Positions 1-7,854 of a stretch of DNA of 52,101 nucleotides are shown piece after piece. Numbering within the stretch: position 1 is the first letter of the stretch; every line of letters begins with the position of its first letter. The notes under the pieces were generated by a model that searched no databases, was not told the origin of the DNA, and saw only the letters and a list, made by a program, of their open reading frames with translations. Source of the stretch: Thermoplasmata archaeon (GTDB lineage Archaea > Thermoplasmatota > Thermoplasmata > UBA10834). The translations under genes and the position numbers were made by a program. Where the stretch lies: contig JAOTTD010000002.1 in assembly GCA_029864565.1 (NCBI GenBank), forward strand, positions 75,885 to 127,985. Direction: 5' to 3'.

Positions 1-642
1 GGAGCCGCTCGGCAGCTCGGACGAATCGATGTACACGCCGCTCGTACTGCTATCCAGGTCGTTGTCGAGGTCAGTCACCTTTACGAAGAACGAGAAGACA
101 TCGCCGGCCTTGATCGGGTCGGCGGAGGGGGAGGCGTTGTTGGAGTCCACATACCTTTGGAGTACGATTGGGGGAGTTCCGCCCGACCCGCCACTCACCT
201 GGCTAGTCCATACGGCGGAGTCCTTGGCTAGATCGATGACGGTGACAATAATCTCGGTCGATTCTGATGGAACAGAGAAGCTCTTCGCCCAGTCAGACCC
301 AGTCGACCATCGGGTGTAGGGGAAGTCCTCATCTTCTGAGAGCTTATAATATTGCGTTGTTGTGCCTGCCTGGATGAAGACCGCCGTGTCCGTTGCCTCC
401 AGAACCACGCCGCCAGCATGCGTGACCGTGAGATAGGCCGTAGTAGTTCCGCTGGTCTCGAATGACACGGTCGCTGCGAAGTCCGCCTTCGTGGACATCT
501 CGGGAACGGGTATTTGGTTAACGTAGGCCACAATGGCGCTGAACAGTATCACCGTGATCATGAGGATCAAAATGTTACCAACGACTTCCGAAACACCGCG
601 CCTGTTCGACCCAATACCTTTCTTGCATCGCTCGAAATTCAT
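1..642 (-). CDS. type IV pilin-like secreted protein (3' end cut by window)
   Basis: Read on the minus strand from ATG at 640-642, this frame stays open for 214 codons to base 1, so the C-terminus is missing. The N-terminus has a class III prepilin signal: a basic stretch, then RRGVSEVVGNILILMITVIL, the usual archaeal pattern of a charged leader, a cleavage site before VSEVVG and a hydrophobic assembly helix. The rest is Ser/Thr-rich with beta-like segments, typical of archaeal pilins and adhesins. A GGAGG at 652-656 lies 9 bases before this ATG. Another in-frame ATG at 649-651 directly abuts the GGAGG and is less likely. It is expected on the cell surface after cleavage by a prepilin peptidase. 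Which filament it belongs to cannot be told. Confidence 0.8.
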   Translation of the reverse strand, partial: MNFERCKKGIGSNRRGVSEVVGNILILMITVILFSAIVAYVNQIPVPEMSTKADFAATVSFETSGTTTAYLTVTHAGGVVLEATDTAVFIQAGTTTQYYKLSEDEDFPYTRWSTGSDWAKSFSVPSESTEIIVTVIDLAKDSAVWTSQVSGGSGGTPPIVLQRYVDSNNASPSADPIKAGDVFSFFVKVTDLDNDLDSSTSGVYIDSSELPSGS

Positions 643-703
643 CGAGTTCATCCTCCGGGGAGATGGATAACTCTGCTATCGTGCAATCCATCGGTCTGGT
701 GCG

Positions 704-711
704 TATTTAAA
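704..711 (-). promoter_or_regulatory. TATA box of the pilin gene
   Basis: The minus strand reads TTTAAATA here, a canonical archaeal box A. It is about 62 bp before the pilin start, which predicts a short leader of roughly 40 nt containing the GGAGG ribosome-binding site. Confidence 0.5.
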
Positions 712-792
712 CATGTTGCGGTCATTACCAGCTACCAGCAAGCGGTTCACGAACGGCACCCGATGGTTGCTGGCACCGCCTAAAACCAGCAC

Positions 793-801
793 GATTAAAT
801 A
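793..801 (+). promoter_or_regulatory. TATA box of the regulator gene
   Basis: GATTAAATA lies with its centre about 26 bp before the ATG at 823, which predicts transcription starting at or next to the start codon (leaderless). Confidence 0.5.
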
Positions 802-822
802 ACGACACGGGCATTTCGCGAA

Positions 823-1953
823 ATGATGCCGGGCCAGCTGAGTGTAAACGACCGGGTGTTACTCCACCTTTCTAGATTCGCCACGGACACGCCTCCAGAG
901 GAGTATCCCGCTGAGAGCACTCAGGTAGGAATCGCAGACGGAGTGGGAATCTCGAGAACTCATGTTCCCCGGGCCGTGAAGACTCTGATGCGGGAAGGCA
1001 TGGTAGAGGAATTCAGGGGGCGTGTCGCCGGCAGGGACCGGAGGATGAGCGTGTACGCGGTCACATCCGAGGGGTTTCGAAAGGCAGAGACGATATGGGA
1101 AGAAGCCCGCAAGTCGACGATCGTCGTCATGCAGAATGGCAAACTGACCGAGATGAAGGGGGTGGCCCTGGAGGACGCCGTCGGGAAGCGCGGAGCCTTT
1201 GGCCTTCTCTCGCAGATGAGGGACGGGGTCGTCGAGCTGTCCGACAGGAAGCGCGCCCGAATCAGAGACATTGATGGGGCGCCCCCAAGGGGGGAGTTCT
1301 TCGGACGCGCGGAAGAGATGAGCTTGCTCGATTCGTTCCTCGGGTCGAACGCGCGCGTAATGGTGGTTCTGAGTGGCCAAGGCTTCGGCGCAACCAGCCT
1401 CGTCCGCGAGTTCGTTGAAGCGCACGATGCGTTGGATGTCCTATGGCGGAACGTGAGTGGCCGCACAGATACTGACGATCTCGAATCGGCAATCATCTCG
1501 TTCGCGAACGAGACGGGGCATGGGGTGACCGACTTGGAATCCGCACTATCGCTGCCTGACATGCTACTCGTGTTTGATGACTATCACTCGGTGGGGGAGG
1601 AGGTCGTGGAGTTCTTCTCGGAAATGGTAGCCTCTCTGGGAGAGACCAAGATCATAGTCACCGCCAGGGAGGACACCCCAGCTTACAACTGGTTCTATCA
1701 GAAGAAGCATGTGGAATCGGGGATCGTGTGGGAGCTGCGAATGAGAGGCATAGATGAGGCGAGCGCGAAGAAGCTCCTTAGGAACTCGAACATAGAGCCA
1801 GAGGCTTTCAGGAGGATCTATCTTATGAGCAGGGGCCAGCCGAGATTGCTGCGGCTCCTCAGAGATGGAGACATCGACGGGCTGAAGAGGACATCGGTAT
1901 TCACCTCAGAAGAGATCATGTACCTCATGTTCCTGAAGGACAAGACCGTGTGA
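823..1953 (+). CDS. winged-helix DNA-binding protein with STAND-like NTPase domain
   Basis: A 376-aa protein. Residues ~5-95 look like a MarR-type winged helix: a recognition-helix segment (VGISRTHVPRAVKTLMREG) followed by a basic wing (GRVAGRDRRMSVYAVT). From ~155 there is a FFGRAEEMSLLDSFL entry motif and an AAA/STAND-like NTPase domain. The P-loop is GQGFGATS near residue 182, where the invariant Lys is Ala. The Walker B is LLVFDDYH near 247. Similar archaeal HTH-NTPase fusions are thought to be signal-dependent regulators. Without the P-loop lysine, nucleotide hydrolysis is doubtful and it may only bind nucleotide or a partner. It ends 5 bp from the convergent cobO gene. The target is unknown. 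Confidence 0.8.
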   Translation: MMPGQLSVNDRVLLHLSRFATDTPPEEYPAESTQVGIADGVGISRTHVPRAVKTLMREGMVEEFRGRVAGRDRRMSVYAVTSEGFRKAETIWEEARKSTIVVMQNGKLTEMKGVALEDAVGKRGAFGLLSQMRDGVVELSDRKRARIRDIDGAPPRGEFFGRAEEMSLLDSFLGSNARVMVVLSGQGFGATSLVREFVEAHDALDVLWRNVSGRTDTDDLESAIISFANETGHGVTDLESALSLPDMLLVFDDYHSVGEEVVEFFSEMVASLGETKIIVTAREDTPAYNWFYQKKHVESGIVWELRMRGIDEASAKKLLRNSNIEPEAFRRIYLMSRGQPRLLRLLRDGDIDGLKRTSVFTSEEIMYLMFLKDKTV

Positions 1954-1958
1954 CGTGC

Positions 1959-2492
1959 TCACCATTCGATGCCCTTTCTCCCGGTCTCACCCTTTTCGAA
2001 CGGATGCTTGATCGTGTCGATGAACGAGACGTAGTCGGCGTATTGAATGAATTCGTCTGGGGCGTTACGTCCTGTCAGGACGACCTCCACGCCCTCGGAC
2101 CGCGATTCCAGGACGTCTATCACATCCTTCGGGGCGATGAGTCCGAAGAACACGGCGACGTTGACCTCATCCATTATAAGGAGGTCGCACTTGCCTTTCG
2201 TGGCCTGGCCGAATGCGTGTTTCAACGCCTTCTTGGCGCTCCTTATGTCCTCGTCGGTAACCGTGTTGCCACCAATGAATCGCCCCGTTCCGAACTGGGC
2301 GACGCGGATCTTCTTGAACTGCTCAGCAGCGATAACCTCGCCAGTGATCTCTCCCGTCTTCATGAATTGGACTATACAGACCTTAAGGCCGTGCCCCGCA
2401 GCGCGCATGGCTAGGCCGAAGGCTGCGGTCGTCTTCCCCTTGCCAGGCCCAGTGATCACGTGAACGCGTCCCAGCCGTGTGTCAATGGACAT
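1959..2492 (-). CDS. cobO: corrinoid adenosyltransferase (CobO/BtuR family)
   Basis: A 177-aa cytoplasmic enzyme that transfers the 5'-deoxyadenosyl group of ATP to cob(I)alamin or cobinamide, making the coenzyme form of B12. The start has the family P-loop HVITGPGKGKTTAAFGLAMR. LLIMDEVNVAV follows near residue 110, and VVLTGRNAP and the C-terminal HPFEKG-type segment also fit. The length is normal for CobO. An A/T-rich TATA-like stretch around 2512-2525 lies 20-30 bp before the ATG. No other B12 genes are nearby. The enzyme may serve synthesis or salvage. Confidence 0.93.
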   Translation of the reverse strand: MSIDTRLGRVHVITGPGKGKTTAAFGLAMRAAGHGLKVCIVQFMKTGEITGEVIAAEQFKKIRVAQFGTGRFIGGNTVTDEDIRSAKKALKHAFGQATKGKCDLLIMDEVNVAVFFGLIAPKDVIDVLESRSEGVEVVLTGRNAPDEFIQYADYVSFIDTIKHPFEKGETGRKGIEW

Positions 2493-2546
2493 ATGACTGG
2501 ATAAGCGACTAGCTGATAGAAAAAGTAGAGCATCAAGTGGTCTGAC

Positions 2547-3056
2547 TCATCTGAACCTGATTCGCCTGGCGTTCTCGTCGGGCAGTGTGAACTCCCTCTC
2601 CAAGTAGCCCAGCTGCTGAGTCTCCAGCGTCCTCGGGTCAATGGGCACCAACAGAAAGGCGTCGTTCATTGCGACCTCCTCGTTCGTCAGTTGTATGGCC
2701 TTCATGACCGAGGAGAACCCGTTCTCGGTTATCAGGTATTCGAGTCCATCCAGGAGCACCACTGAACCCTTCGTCGCCTTGATGAAATCCGAGATGGTGC
2801 TGTGTATCTTCATCAGGCGGGTCGGCTCTAGGCTCATGACTCCGCTCGAAGCTTTGGTGCTCTTCGCAATCCACATGATGGGGCAGTCCAACGCGTGGGC
2901 CTGTTGTACCCGGCTGGGGTGAGTTCGTGTAACTATCAGGCCTCTTCTGCCTTCTGCTAATAGGTTCCTGAATCCGCCGTACGCCCCATCCACGCCGTCG
3001 TCTGTGAAGAGATAGGATGTCCCCTCTTTGAGAACGTGGGTTTTGTCGCCGGTCAT
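2547..3056 (-). CDS. DUF835 domain protein
   Basis: A 169-aa soluble protein and the last gene of a three-gene operon (V4R, KaiC-like, DUF835). It starts 8 bp after the KaiC-like gene, with GAGGT in the spacer. The sequence resembles the DUF835 family seen in archaeal signalling proteins: a SYLFTDD start, GLIVTRTHP near residue 40, and a Walker B-like strand SVVLLDGLEYLI near 98. No Walker A is visible, so it looks like a RecA-fold relative without nucleotide binding. That structural reading is inference. A role as partner or output module of the neighbouring ATPase is likely from the context but unproven. Confidence 0.75.
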   Translation of the reverse strand: MTGDKTHVLKEGTSYLFTDDGVDGAYGGFRNLLAEGRRGLIVTRTHPSRVQQAHALDCPIMWIAKSTKASSGVMSLEPTRLMKIHSTISDFIKATKGSVVLLDGLEYLITENGFSSVMKAIQLTNEEVAMNDAFLLVPIDPRTLETQQLGYLEREFTLPDENARRIRFR

Positions 3057-3064
3057 GTTCCGTC

Positions 3065-3739
3065 TTACCTCAGCCCGGCCTGTACCGCCAACCCTTCATC
3101 GGTGATGTCGATTAGCTGCCGACCGGTCGTGTGCTTCGTCCCTCTCATCTTGAGCACCTCGAGAAACTTCCGCCTGACCTTCTCCTCCTCGGGATACGAG
3201 AGCACGATGACACCGTCCACCATGTAAGATTCCTGGCTGTGCGAGATGTCGTCGTACGACATCTCCGCGGTGATCATAACGAGGCTGTTAAACGCCTTGA
3301 GATACGCGAATAGCTCGTGCATGAACTCCCTCGTTTCCCCCCTCCATTGGAGCAGGTCCGTCATGGGGGTGATTGGGTCGATGACTATCCTGTCGGGCTG
3401 ATACTGCTCTATCTTCTTCTTGATGACTTCGAGCATGTCGCTCGGGTTCTTGGCTATGCTGGGCCCGAGGTCGATGAAGTTGACCATGCCCTTCTCGACG
3501 ACCTGCTGGTCGTAGAACGAGAACGACGACAGGAACTTCTGGACCAGCCACTGCGGCTCAGATATCGCTGTGATGTACAGACCCTTCTCACCCTCGCGTG
3601 CGCCGTGGAAAAGGCTCTGCACCGCAAGGGTGGTCTTGCCCGTCCCTGGCTCGCCCGCTACCAGTATCGCTGACGGGAATGGAAAGCCGTTCTGCAACAT
3701 ACTATCGAGGCCGGGGATGCCCGTGGTCTTCCGAGTCAA
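3065..3739 (-). CDS. KaiC/RAD55-like RecA-superfamily ATPase
   Basis: A 224-aa single-domain KaiC-like ATPase. It has the family entry GIPGLDSMLQNGFP, an intact Walker A GEPGTGKTTLAVQ (residues ~29-41), a Walker B strand RIVIDPITPM and the C-terminal KMRGTKHTTGRQLIDIT segment typical of the family. The start is TTG at 3737-3739, directly behind the V4R stop codon. A GGAGGTG inside the end of the V4R gene sits about 9 bases upstream, which supports translational coupling. Archaeal proteins of this class are signalling ATPases rather than clock proteins. Its neighbours, a ligand-binding V4R protein and a DUF835 protein, suggest a sensor-ATPase-output unit. Confidence 0.88.
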   Translation of the reverse strand: MTRKTTGIPGLDSMLQNGFPFPSAILVAGEPGTGKTTLAVQSLFHGAREGEKGLYITAISEPQWLVQKFLSSFSFYDQQVVEKGMVNFIDLGPSIAKNPSDMLEVIKKKIEQYQPDRIVIDPITPMTDLLQWRGETREFMHELFAYLKAFNSLVMITAEMSYDDISHSQESYMVDGVIVLSYPEEEKVRRKFLEVLKMRGTKHTTGRQLIDITDEGLAVQAGLR

Positions 3740-3740
3740 T

Positions 3741-4148
3741 TCAGAGCACCTCCGTGTCTATCACGAAAACGCACTTCTCGTCGCCCTTGGAGAGGCACTT
3801 CCGCTCGTGACAGTAGACGTCCTTGCCGGTCCTCTCCTCGAAGAACCTTGCGATTACGCCCCTCAATATGTGACAGGCAGGAGCATCGGAGCTAGAGGAC
3901 TCTATCGAGCCTGACACGGTCACGACATCGCCGTCGAAATCGATGTCCGTCACCCATCCTTCGCTTATCAGAACCTCACGGACGCGGGCGAAGTCCGAGC
4001 CTGCCGCCTTGACGATTCTGTCGCCCATGATCCTGCCGCTTCTGTAGAACATACCGTGAGAAGCGAATGTCATAACTGTCTCGTAGAGGCCTTTGATATC
4101 CACGAGTTCGTCCTTTCGAATCTTGATTGCGCGTTCCGGTTGTTCCAT
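3741..4148 (-). CDS. V4R (4-vinyl reductase) domain protein
   Basis: A ~135-aa protein matching the V4R small-molecule-binding fold: a helical start, then GMFYRSGRIMGDRIVK, and a C-terminal half with Cys/His positions (APACHILRGVIARFFEER, then DVYCHERKCLSKGDEKCVF) like the metal-binding cysteines of the family. V4R domains occur in regulators that sense hydrophobic ligands or protein partners. I chose ATG at 4146-4148 because AGGTGGTG lies just upstream. A GTG at 4155-4157 is in frame but has no ribosome-binding site. It is the first gene of the operon with the KaiC-like ATPase and DUF835 protein. The ligand is unknown. Confidence 0.8.
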   Translation of the reverse strand: MEQPERAIKIRKDELVDIKGLYETVMTFASHGMFYRSGRIMGDRIVKAAGSDFARVREVLISEGWVTDIDFDGDVVTVSGSIESSSSDAPACHILRGVIARFFEERTGKDVYCHERKCLSKGDEKCVFVIDTEVL

Positions 4149-4194
4149 GAACACCACCTATCAGCGAGGTTGCCATCAATCTTCAAGTCGGGAC

Positions 4195-4202
4195 TTATAT
4201 CT
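4195..4202 (-). promoter_or_regulatory. TATA box of the V4R-KaiC-DUF835 operon
   Basis: The minus strand reads AAAAGATATAAG around here, about 50 bp before the V4R start. It drives the operon leftward, divergent from the CYTH gene. Confidence 0.45.
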
Positions 4203-4269
4203 TTTGGTGTCTTCAGGCGAGCACCATTGCCAGGCAGTTTAATCTACTTGGATTGGCTAAGGGTCTGTC

Positions 4270-4794
4270 GTGCTCGAAGTTGAGGCCAAGTTCAGGTCGT
4301 CAGACAATGACACAGTCATTGACGCCCTCAGGAAGTTAGGAGCCGAGAAACTGTCCGAAGAGACCGTGGAAGACTTGTACTTCAGACATTTTAGCAGGGA
4401 TTTTGGCAGCACCGATGAAGTTGTCAGGCTGAGAAAGTATCGTGATTCGGTGGAACTCACCTACAAAGGGCCGCGCATGACGTCTTCCTCGAACAAGGCC
4501 AGGGAGGAGGTGTCAATGACTGTTAGCGACGCACTCTCGGCGAGCAGGATCCTCGAGAGACTGGGGTTCTCCGAGCTGATGACAGTAAGGAAGCGAAGGG
4601 TGTCCTATCTCATTGACAAACTGAGAGTTGATGTCGACGAGGTCGAAGGCCTTGGCCAGTTCGTCGAGCTCGAACTGATCACCGAGGATGTTGCGAAGGC
4701 CGAGAAGTTGCTCGAGTCGGCGCGGAACGAGCTACCGCTCGGGGACGAAGTGAAGGAGACCTATCTCGAGATGCTGATTAACCGCCGCAGCTGA
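4270..4794 (+). CDS. cyaB: CYTH domain protein (CyaB / class IV adenylate cyclase-like)
   Basis: A 174-aa protein of the CYTH (CyaB-thiamine triphosphatase) superfamily. The signature ExExK is seen as EVEAKF at residues 3-8. Basic and acidic residues of the tunnel follow (VVRLRKYRDSVELTYKGP, VRKRRVSYLIDKLRVDVDEV, and FVELEL near the end). Family members act on triphosphate substrates with divalent metal. Archaeal CyaB-like proteins are often called class IV adenylate cyclases, but triphosphatase activity is as likely. The start is GTG at 4270, with a TTTAATCTA box 25-33 bp upstream, so a leaderless transcript is probable. Confidence 0.87.
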   Translation: MLEVEAKFRSSDNDTVIDALRKLGAEKLSEETVEDLYFRHFSRDFGSTDEVVRLRKYRDSVELTYKGPRMTSSSNKAREEVSMTVSDALSASRILERLGFSELMTVRKRRVSYLIDKLRVDVDEVEGLGQFVELELITEDVAKAEKLLESARNELPLGDEVKETYLEMLINRRS

Positions 4795-4826
4795 CCGCTT
4801 ATCCAACGGAGTGCCTCTCCGCCGAA

Positions 4827-5075
4827 TCAAAGCTTGGCTATCCTCTCGGTGACGAAACTCTTTATGGCGGGGTCGTCGGGGATCGTTATCGATTTCTTGT
4901 ACTTCTCGCTGCCATCTGGCAGATAATAGCCGCGGGAGACGGAAATGAACTCACTAACTCCCTCATCGGTTATGGCCTTCTTCCTAGCGACTTCCAGGAA
5001 GTTGTTCTTGCCAAAGGGCATTTTCTCGGAACTCATTGTTTCAAAGCGTACTTTTGCATCCTGCTGATCGTCCAT
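4827..5075 (-). CDS. small conserved-looking hypothetical protein
   Basis: An 82-aa charged soluble protein, not recognised. I chose the ATG at 5073-5075 (MDDQQDAKV...) because GGAGG lies 7 bases before it. A longer frame would begin at TTG. The sequence has a mixed alpha/beta look, ends in a Lys/Arg-rich helix (SFVTERIAKL) and has no cysteines or membrane segment. A TATA-like box at 5120-5128 (TTTTATATT on the minus strand) supports independent transcription. It is convergent with the CYTH gene, 32 bp apart. Confidence 0.7.
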   Translation of the reverse strand: MDDQQDAKVRFETMSSEKMPFGKNNFLEVARKKAITDEGVSEFISVSRGYYLPDGSEKYKKSITIPDDPAIKSFVTERIAKL

Positions 5076-5093
5076 GTCGAGGCCTCCGCGCAA

Positions 5094-5375
5094 GGGTTAT
5101 CGTTAATAATACTTTGCCAATATAAAAGTTCGTAAAACGTTCAAATATGGGGAATCCAGACGTTCACACTGTTTATGGCAGCGGCTTGGGGTGGCGTGCG
5201 GTGAGGCGTGGTTGACGGTGAGATTCGTTCGGAAATAGGCGAGGTGACATGAGCGGCGGTCGCTACCCCGATTGTCGTTGTCGGAGGCGGGGTCCGTTTC
5301 GAGAACCGAACAGAACTGCTCATCAATCCACCAAGGGGATACCGTAATATACGCTGCAATCGGTAGTCCGTCGCC
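5094..5375. other. intergenic region without a supported gene
   Basis: It holds the divergent promoters of the 82-aa gene (minus) and the CPBP protease gene (plus, TAATATACG at about 5345-5353, roughly 27 bp before its GTG). One plus frame reads hydrophobic segments interrupted by two stop codons, which could be a decayed remnant. I see no convincing gene. Confidence 0.4.
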
Positions 5376-6710
5376 GTGCATCCACCAGACCCCTCTGGAC
5401 CTGACGACTCGAGAGACGAAATATGCAAGCGCTGCGGCGTTTGGATACCTGCGCGCGGAACCTACTGTCCAATGTGCGGAGCACTGAAACCTTCAATCGC
5501 AGAAGATCAGTCGCAGCGGTGGCCGCCTCACGGGGGATATCAGCAACCCTATACACACGGATACTACATCCGCCCCACCAAGCCACCGATGAAGTGGCGA
5601 ACCATCACGCGCGCCGTAACAGCTGGATTCATGCTGACTTTCGCAGTGTACCTAGCGTTGTGTCTTCTCGTACTCGTCTACGGAGTCGGGATCGTTGGTC
5701 CCGAGATAGGCAGCCATTCGTACACTCTGTATATCGCGTTGCTCGGGCTTTTGCCGCTGGTGACGATTTCTGGATCGCTTCTATACGCGTGGTACCTGTT
5801 TCTGGTGGGGGCGATCATCCTATCGGCCACTTGGCTCGTGCTGAAGAGTCACCGACAGTTCTTCAGCGAGATCACAATGAAGGGCACAGCGAGAGCCCAC
5901 AGCCCGTTCTTCGACATGTGCGCCCTTATGTTCGCGGTGCTCTTCATCAACACATTCATAGTCATCTTCATAACTGCGACAGGGAACACGCCGATCAGCC
6001 CGGTCGAAGACATGGAGGATTGGGAGTTGCTTTTCATCCTTGCGAACGCATCGGTATGGGAGGAGATTATCGCTAGAGTTCTTCTCATCGGTCTCCCGCT
6101 GATCGCCGTCGACTTGCTACAGCGACGTGGCCTTAAGCCCACGCACAAATACGTGCTTGGCGGCGACATCCCGATCGAGTGGGCTCAGGCGACACTGGTA
6201 GTCATCTCCGCTACCGTCTTCGGCTTCGCGCACTTCGAGGGCTGGGGCTCGTGGAAGGTATTCCCGGCTGGCGTGGCGGGTGTGGCATTCGGATACATGT
6301 TCCTAAAGCATGGTCTCGCCTCTGCGATTATCCTCCACTTCTCGTTCGACTATCTCTCGATGCCGTTGGCGATATTCGATGGCTCCCTCTCACTGCAGCT
6401 CATGGTCGCACTAGGAGTGATCCTCTGGCTCGGTCTGGGCTTAGGGTTTACGGTCTACTTCACAATCAGGATAGCGGAATTCATCACCAAGAAGAGGTAC
6501 TTGGATGAGGCAGCGCCGACTCTATCAGGAACGCCGCCATCACGACCGCCCTTCGCTGGGCAGGCGTATGCGCAACCTCCTGGATATGCTCAGTGGCATC
6601 CGACCGCGGGCGTGGGACAGGGATTCTTTGTCTGCCCGACCTGCGGCTCTGGGGAGGCGCGCTGGCACGACGGAGGGCTGCGGTGTCTACGATGTGGCAG
6701 ACAGTTCTAG
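5376..6710 (+). CDS. CPBP-family intramembrane metalloprotease with two zinc ribbons
   Basis: A 444-aa membrane protein. The N-terminus has a zinc ribbon (CKRCG, then CPMCG, residues 17-34). Hydrophobic helices follow from ~70. The CPBP (CAAX protease / bacteriocin-processing) motifs are present: EEIIAR near 229, FGFAHFEG near 284 and HFSFDY near 321, giving the expected Glu-Glu, His and His/Asp set. After a Pro/Gly/Gln-rich linker the protein ends in a second zinc ribbon (CPTCG, then CLRCG, ~420-442). CPBP enzymes cleave within or next to membranes; archaeal substrates are mostly unknown. The ribbons suggest recognition of a protein or nucleic acid partner. GTG start, with a TATA-like box ~27 bp upstream. 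Its end overlaps the convergent isomerase gene by 24 bp. Confidence 0.88.
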   Translation: MHPPDPSGPDDSRDEICKRCGVWIPARGTYCPMCGALKPSIAEDQSQRWPPHGGYQQPYTHGYYIRPTKPPMKWRTITRAVTAGFMLTFAVYLALCLLVLVYGVGIVGPEIGSHSYTLYIALLGLLPLVTISGSLLYAWYLFLVGAIILSATWLVLKSHRQFFSEITMKGTARAHSPFFDMCALMFAVLFINTFIVIFITATGNTPISPVEDMEDWELLFILANASVWEEIIARVLLIGLPLIAVDLLQRRGLKPTHKYVLGGDIPIEWAQATLVVISATVFGFAHFEGWGSWKVFPAGVAGVAFGYMFLKHGLASAIILHFSFDYLSMPLAIFDGSLSLQLMVALGVILWLGLGLGFTVYFTIRIAEFITKKRYLDEAAPTLSGTPPSRPPFAGQAYAQPPGYAQWHPTAGVGQGFFVCPTCGSGEARWHDGGLRCLRCGRQF

Positions 6711-7463
6711 TAACCTAGTGAGCGTATCCTTGCTGCCAACGGCACTCTCCAAATCGTTGGCTTCGATGATGTAGTTCCCGCTGTATCCGCTGCGGTCTAT
6801 CGAATCCAAGACAGCTGCGACGTCCGCGGTGCCTTCGTCGATCGCGTTGTGTTGGTCCCATGTGCCATCGTTGTTATGCAGATGCACGTTTAGAATCAGC
6901 TCGGCGTGCCTGAGAAAATCATCAATCTGCCCCGCAGTGTTCGCATGGCCCATATCGAAGCAAACGCCCAGATTGGGTCCCGCAATCACTTCGATCAATT
7001 CCTTTGCGGTTATGCATGTGGCGTTGATGCCCTTAGGCATATTCTCGACTGCCAGATTGACGGAGTTGTCAGCGGCAACCGGGGCCAGCTCCGCCAGCGA
7101 CCGCTTAGTCTGAACCACGACCTTGTCCTTTGCCAGGAACGCAATACCATGGATGAATCCAGGGTGCACGGTGATTAGAGATGCGCCGAGTTCGCGACAG
7201 GCCTCTATCGCACCCACGATTTCCTTGACCGCCACCGCCCTCATCGGCTCATAGACGCTCCCGATGTTCACATCACTCATCGGCGCATGGACCTGGAAAC
7301 TCATATCGTATGAGTCCGAGGCGTATTGCATCGCGTCCTTGGCTACATCCAGTCGGTGTTCGCCTTCGATGAGGACCTCCCAGAGGCTGAAGCGTTTCGA
7401 GATTGCCTCGAGCGCTTCCTCGAACTGGGAGAAACAGAATGCCGGGGAAGCAACACCGATCAC
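6687..7463 (-). CDS. sugar phosphate isomerase/epimerase-like TIM barrel protein
   Basis: A 258-aa xylose-isomerase-like TIM barrel (AP endonuclease 2 family). Metal-ligand positions typical of the fold are visible: HAP near 58, TVHPG near 99, AVENMP, CFDMGHAN, HLHNNDGTWDQH and IIEAND. Members are sugar isomerases or epimerases, or endonuclease IV. The short length and motif spacing favour the isomerase-like branch, but the substrate cannot be inferred. The ATG overlaps the UPF0201 stop codon by 3-4 bases, so the two are co-translated. The 3' end overlaps the CPBP gene. Confidence 0.85.
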   Translation of the reverse strand: MIGVASPAFCFSQFEEALEAISKRFSLWEVLIEGEHRLDVAKDAMQYASDSYDMSFQVHAPMSDVNIGSVYEPMRAVAVKEIVGAIEACRELGASLITVHPGFIHGIAFLAKDKVVVQTKRSLAELAPVAADNSVNLAVENMPKGINATCITAKELIEVIAGPNLGVCFDMGHANTAGQIDDFLRHAELILNVHLHNNDGTWDQHNAIDEGTADVAAVLDSIDRSGYSGNYIIEANDLESAVGSKDTLTRLLELSATS

Positions 7464-7837
7464 AAACTGGCCCCCTTGAACGAGGGGGCGATGGTGTCTA
7501 TCAGCCCATGAATGTCATCCGAGCGTATCACGATGTGAATGTCGCCGAGTGGATGGTTCTCTTGAGAGAACGATACTTTCCCAACCGTTGCGACCTGTTT
7601 GTTCAGCCGGAAACACACCTCCGACTCATTGACGCTCCTCAGGAGCAGCTTCCTAGCGGCGGCGCGTATCTTCTGCTTCGCGAGCTGCTCTGAGAATGTA
7701 TCGACGCTGCTGGAGCGCCCAATGATGTGGCCCTCACCCTCGATGGTCGCATCCGGGAACAGTCGGGTGATTGCGGCTGCGACCTTGGCCCGGTCCTCCG
7801 TTGGGAACACGTCGGCGGCGAGCTGGATGTCGCACAT
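7460..7837 (-). CDS. UPF0201 family protein (archaeal, RNA-binding-like fold)
   Basis: A 125-aa protein matching the archaeal UPF0201 (COG1931) family. The N-terminus is IQLAADVFPTEDRAKV. The conserved C-terminal half has LLLRSVNESEVCFRLNKQ, then TVGKVSFSQENHPLGDI and IVIRSDD. The fold resembles small RNA-binding domains; function is not established. I chose ATG at 7835-7837 (residue 42 of the longest frame) because a strong TATA box is centred exactly 26 bp upstream and the extra N-terminus would lie in promoter DNA. First gene of a two-gene operon with the isomerase-like protein. Confidence 0.85.
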   Translation of the reverse strand: MCDIQLAADVFPTEDRAKVAAAITRLFPDATIEGEGHIIGRSSSVDTFSEQLAKQKIRAAARKLLLRSVNESEVCFRLNKQVATVGKVSFSQENHPLGDIHIVIRSDDIHGLIDTIAPSFKGASL

Positions 7838-7854
7838 GAGCCAGCCATGCCCGA

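Noticed and set aside
5141-5428. 95-codon minus-strand frame and hydrophobic plus-frame pieces in the gap before the CPBP gene
   Set aside because: The minus frame looks like an antisense composition (Ser/Thr/Pro-rich) and overlaps the CPBP start; the plus pieces are broken by two stops and match no family, so at most a decayed remnant.
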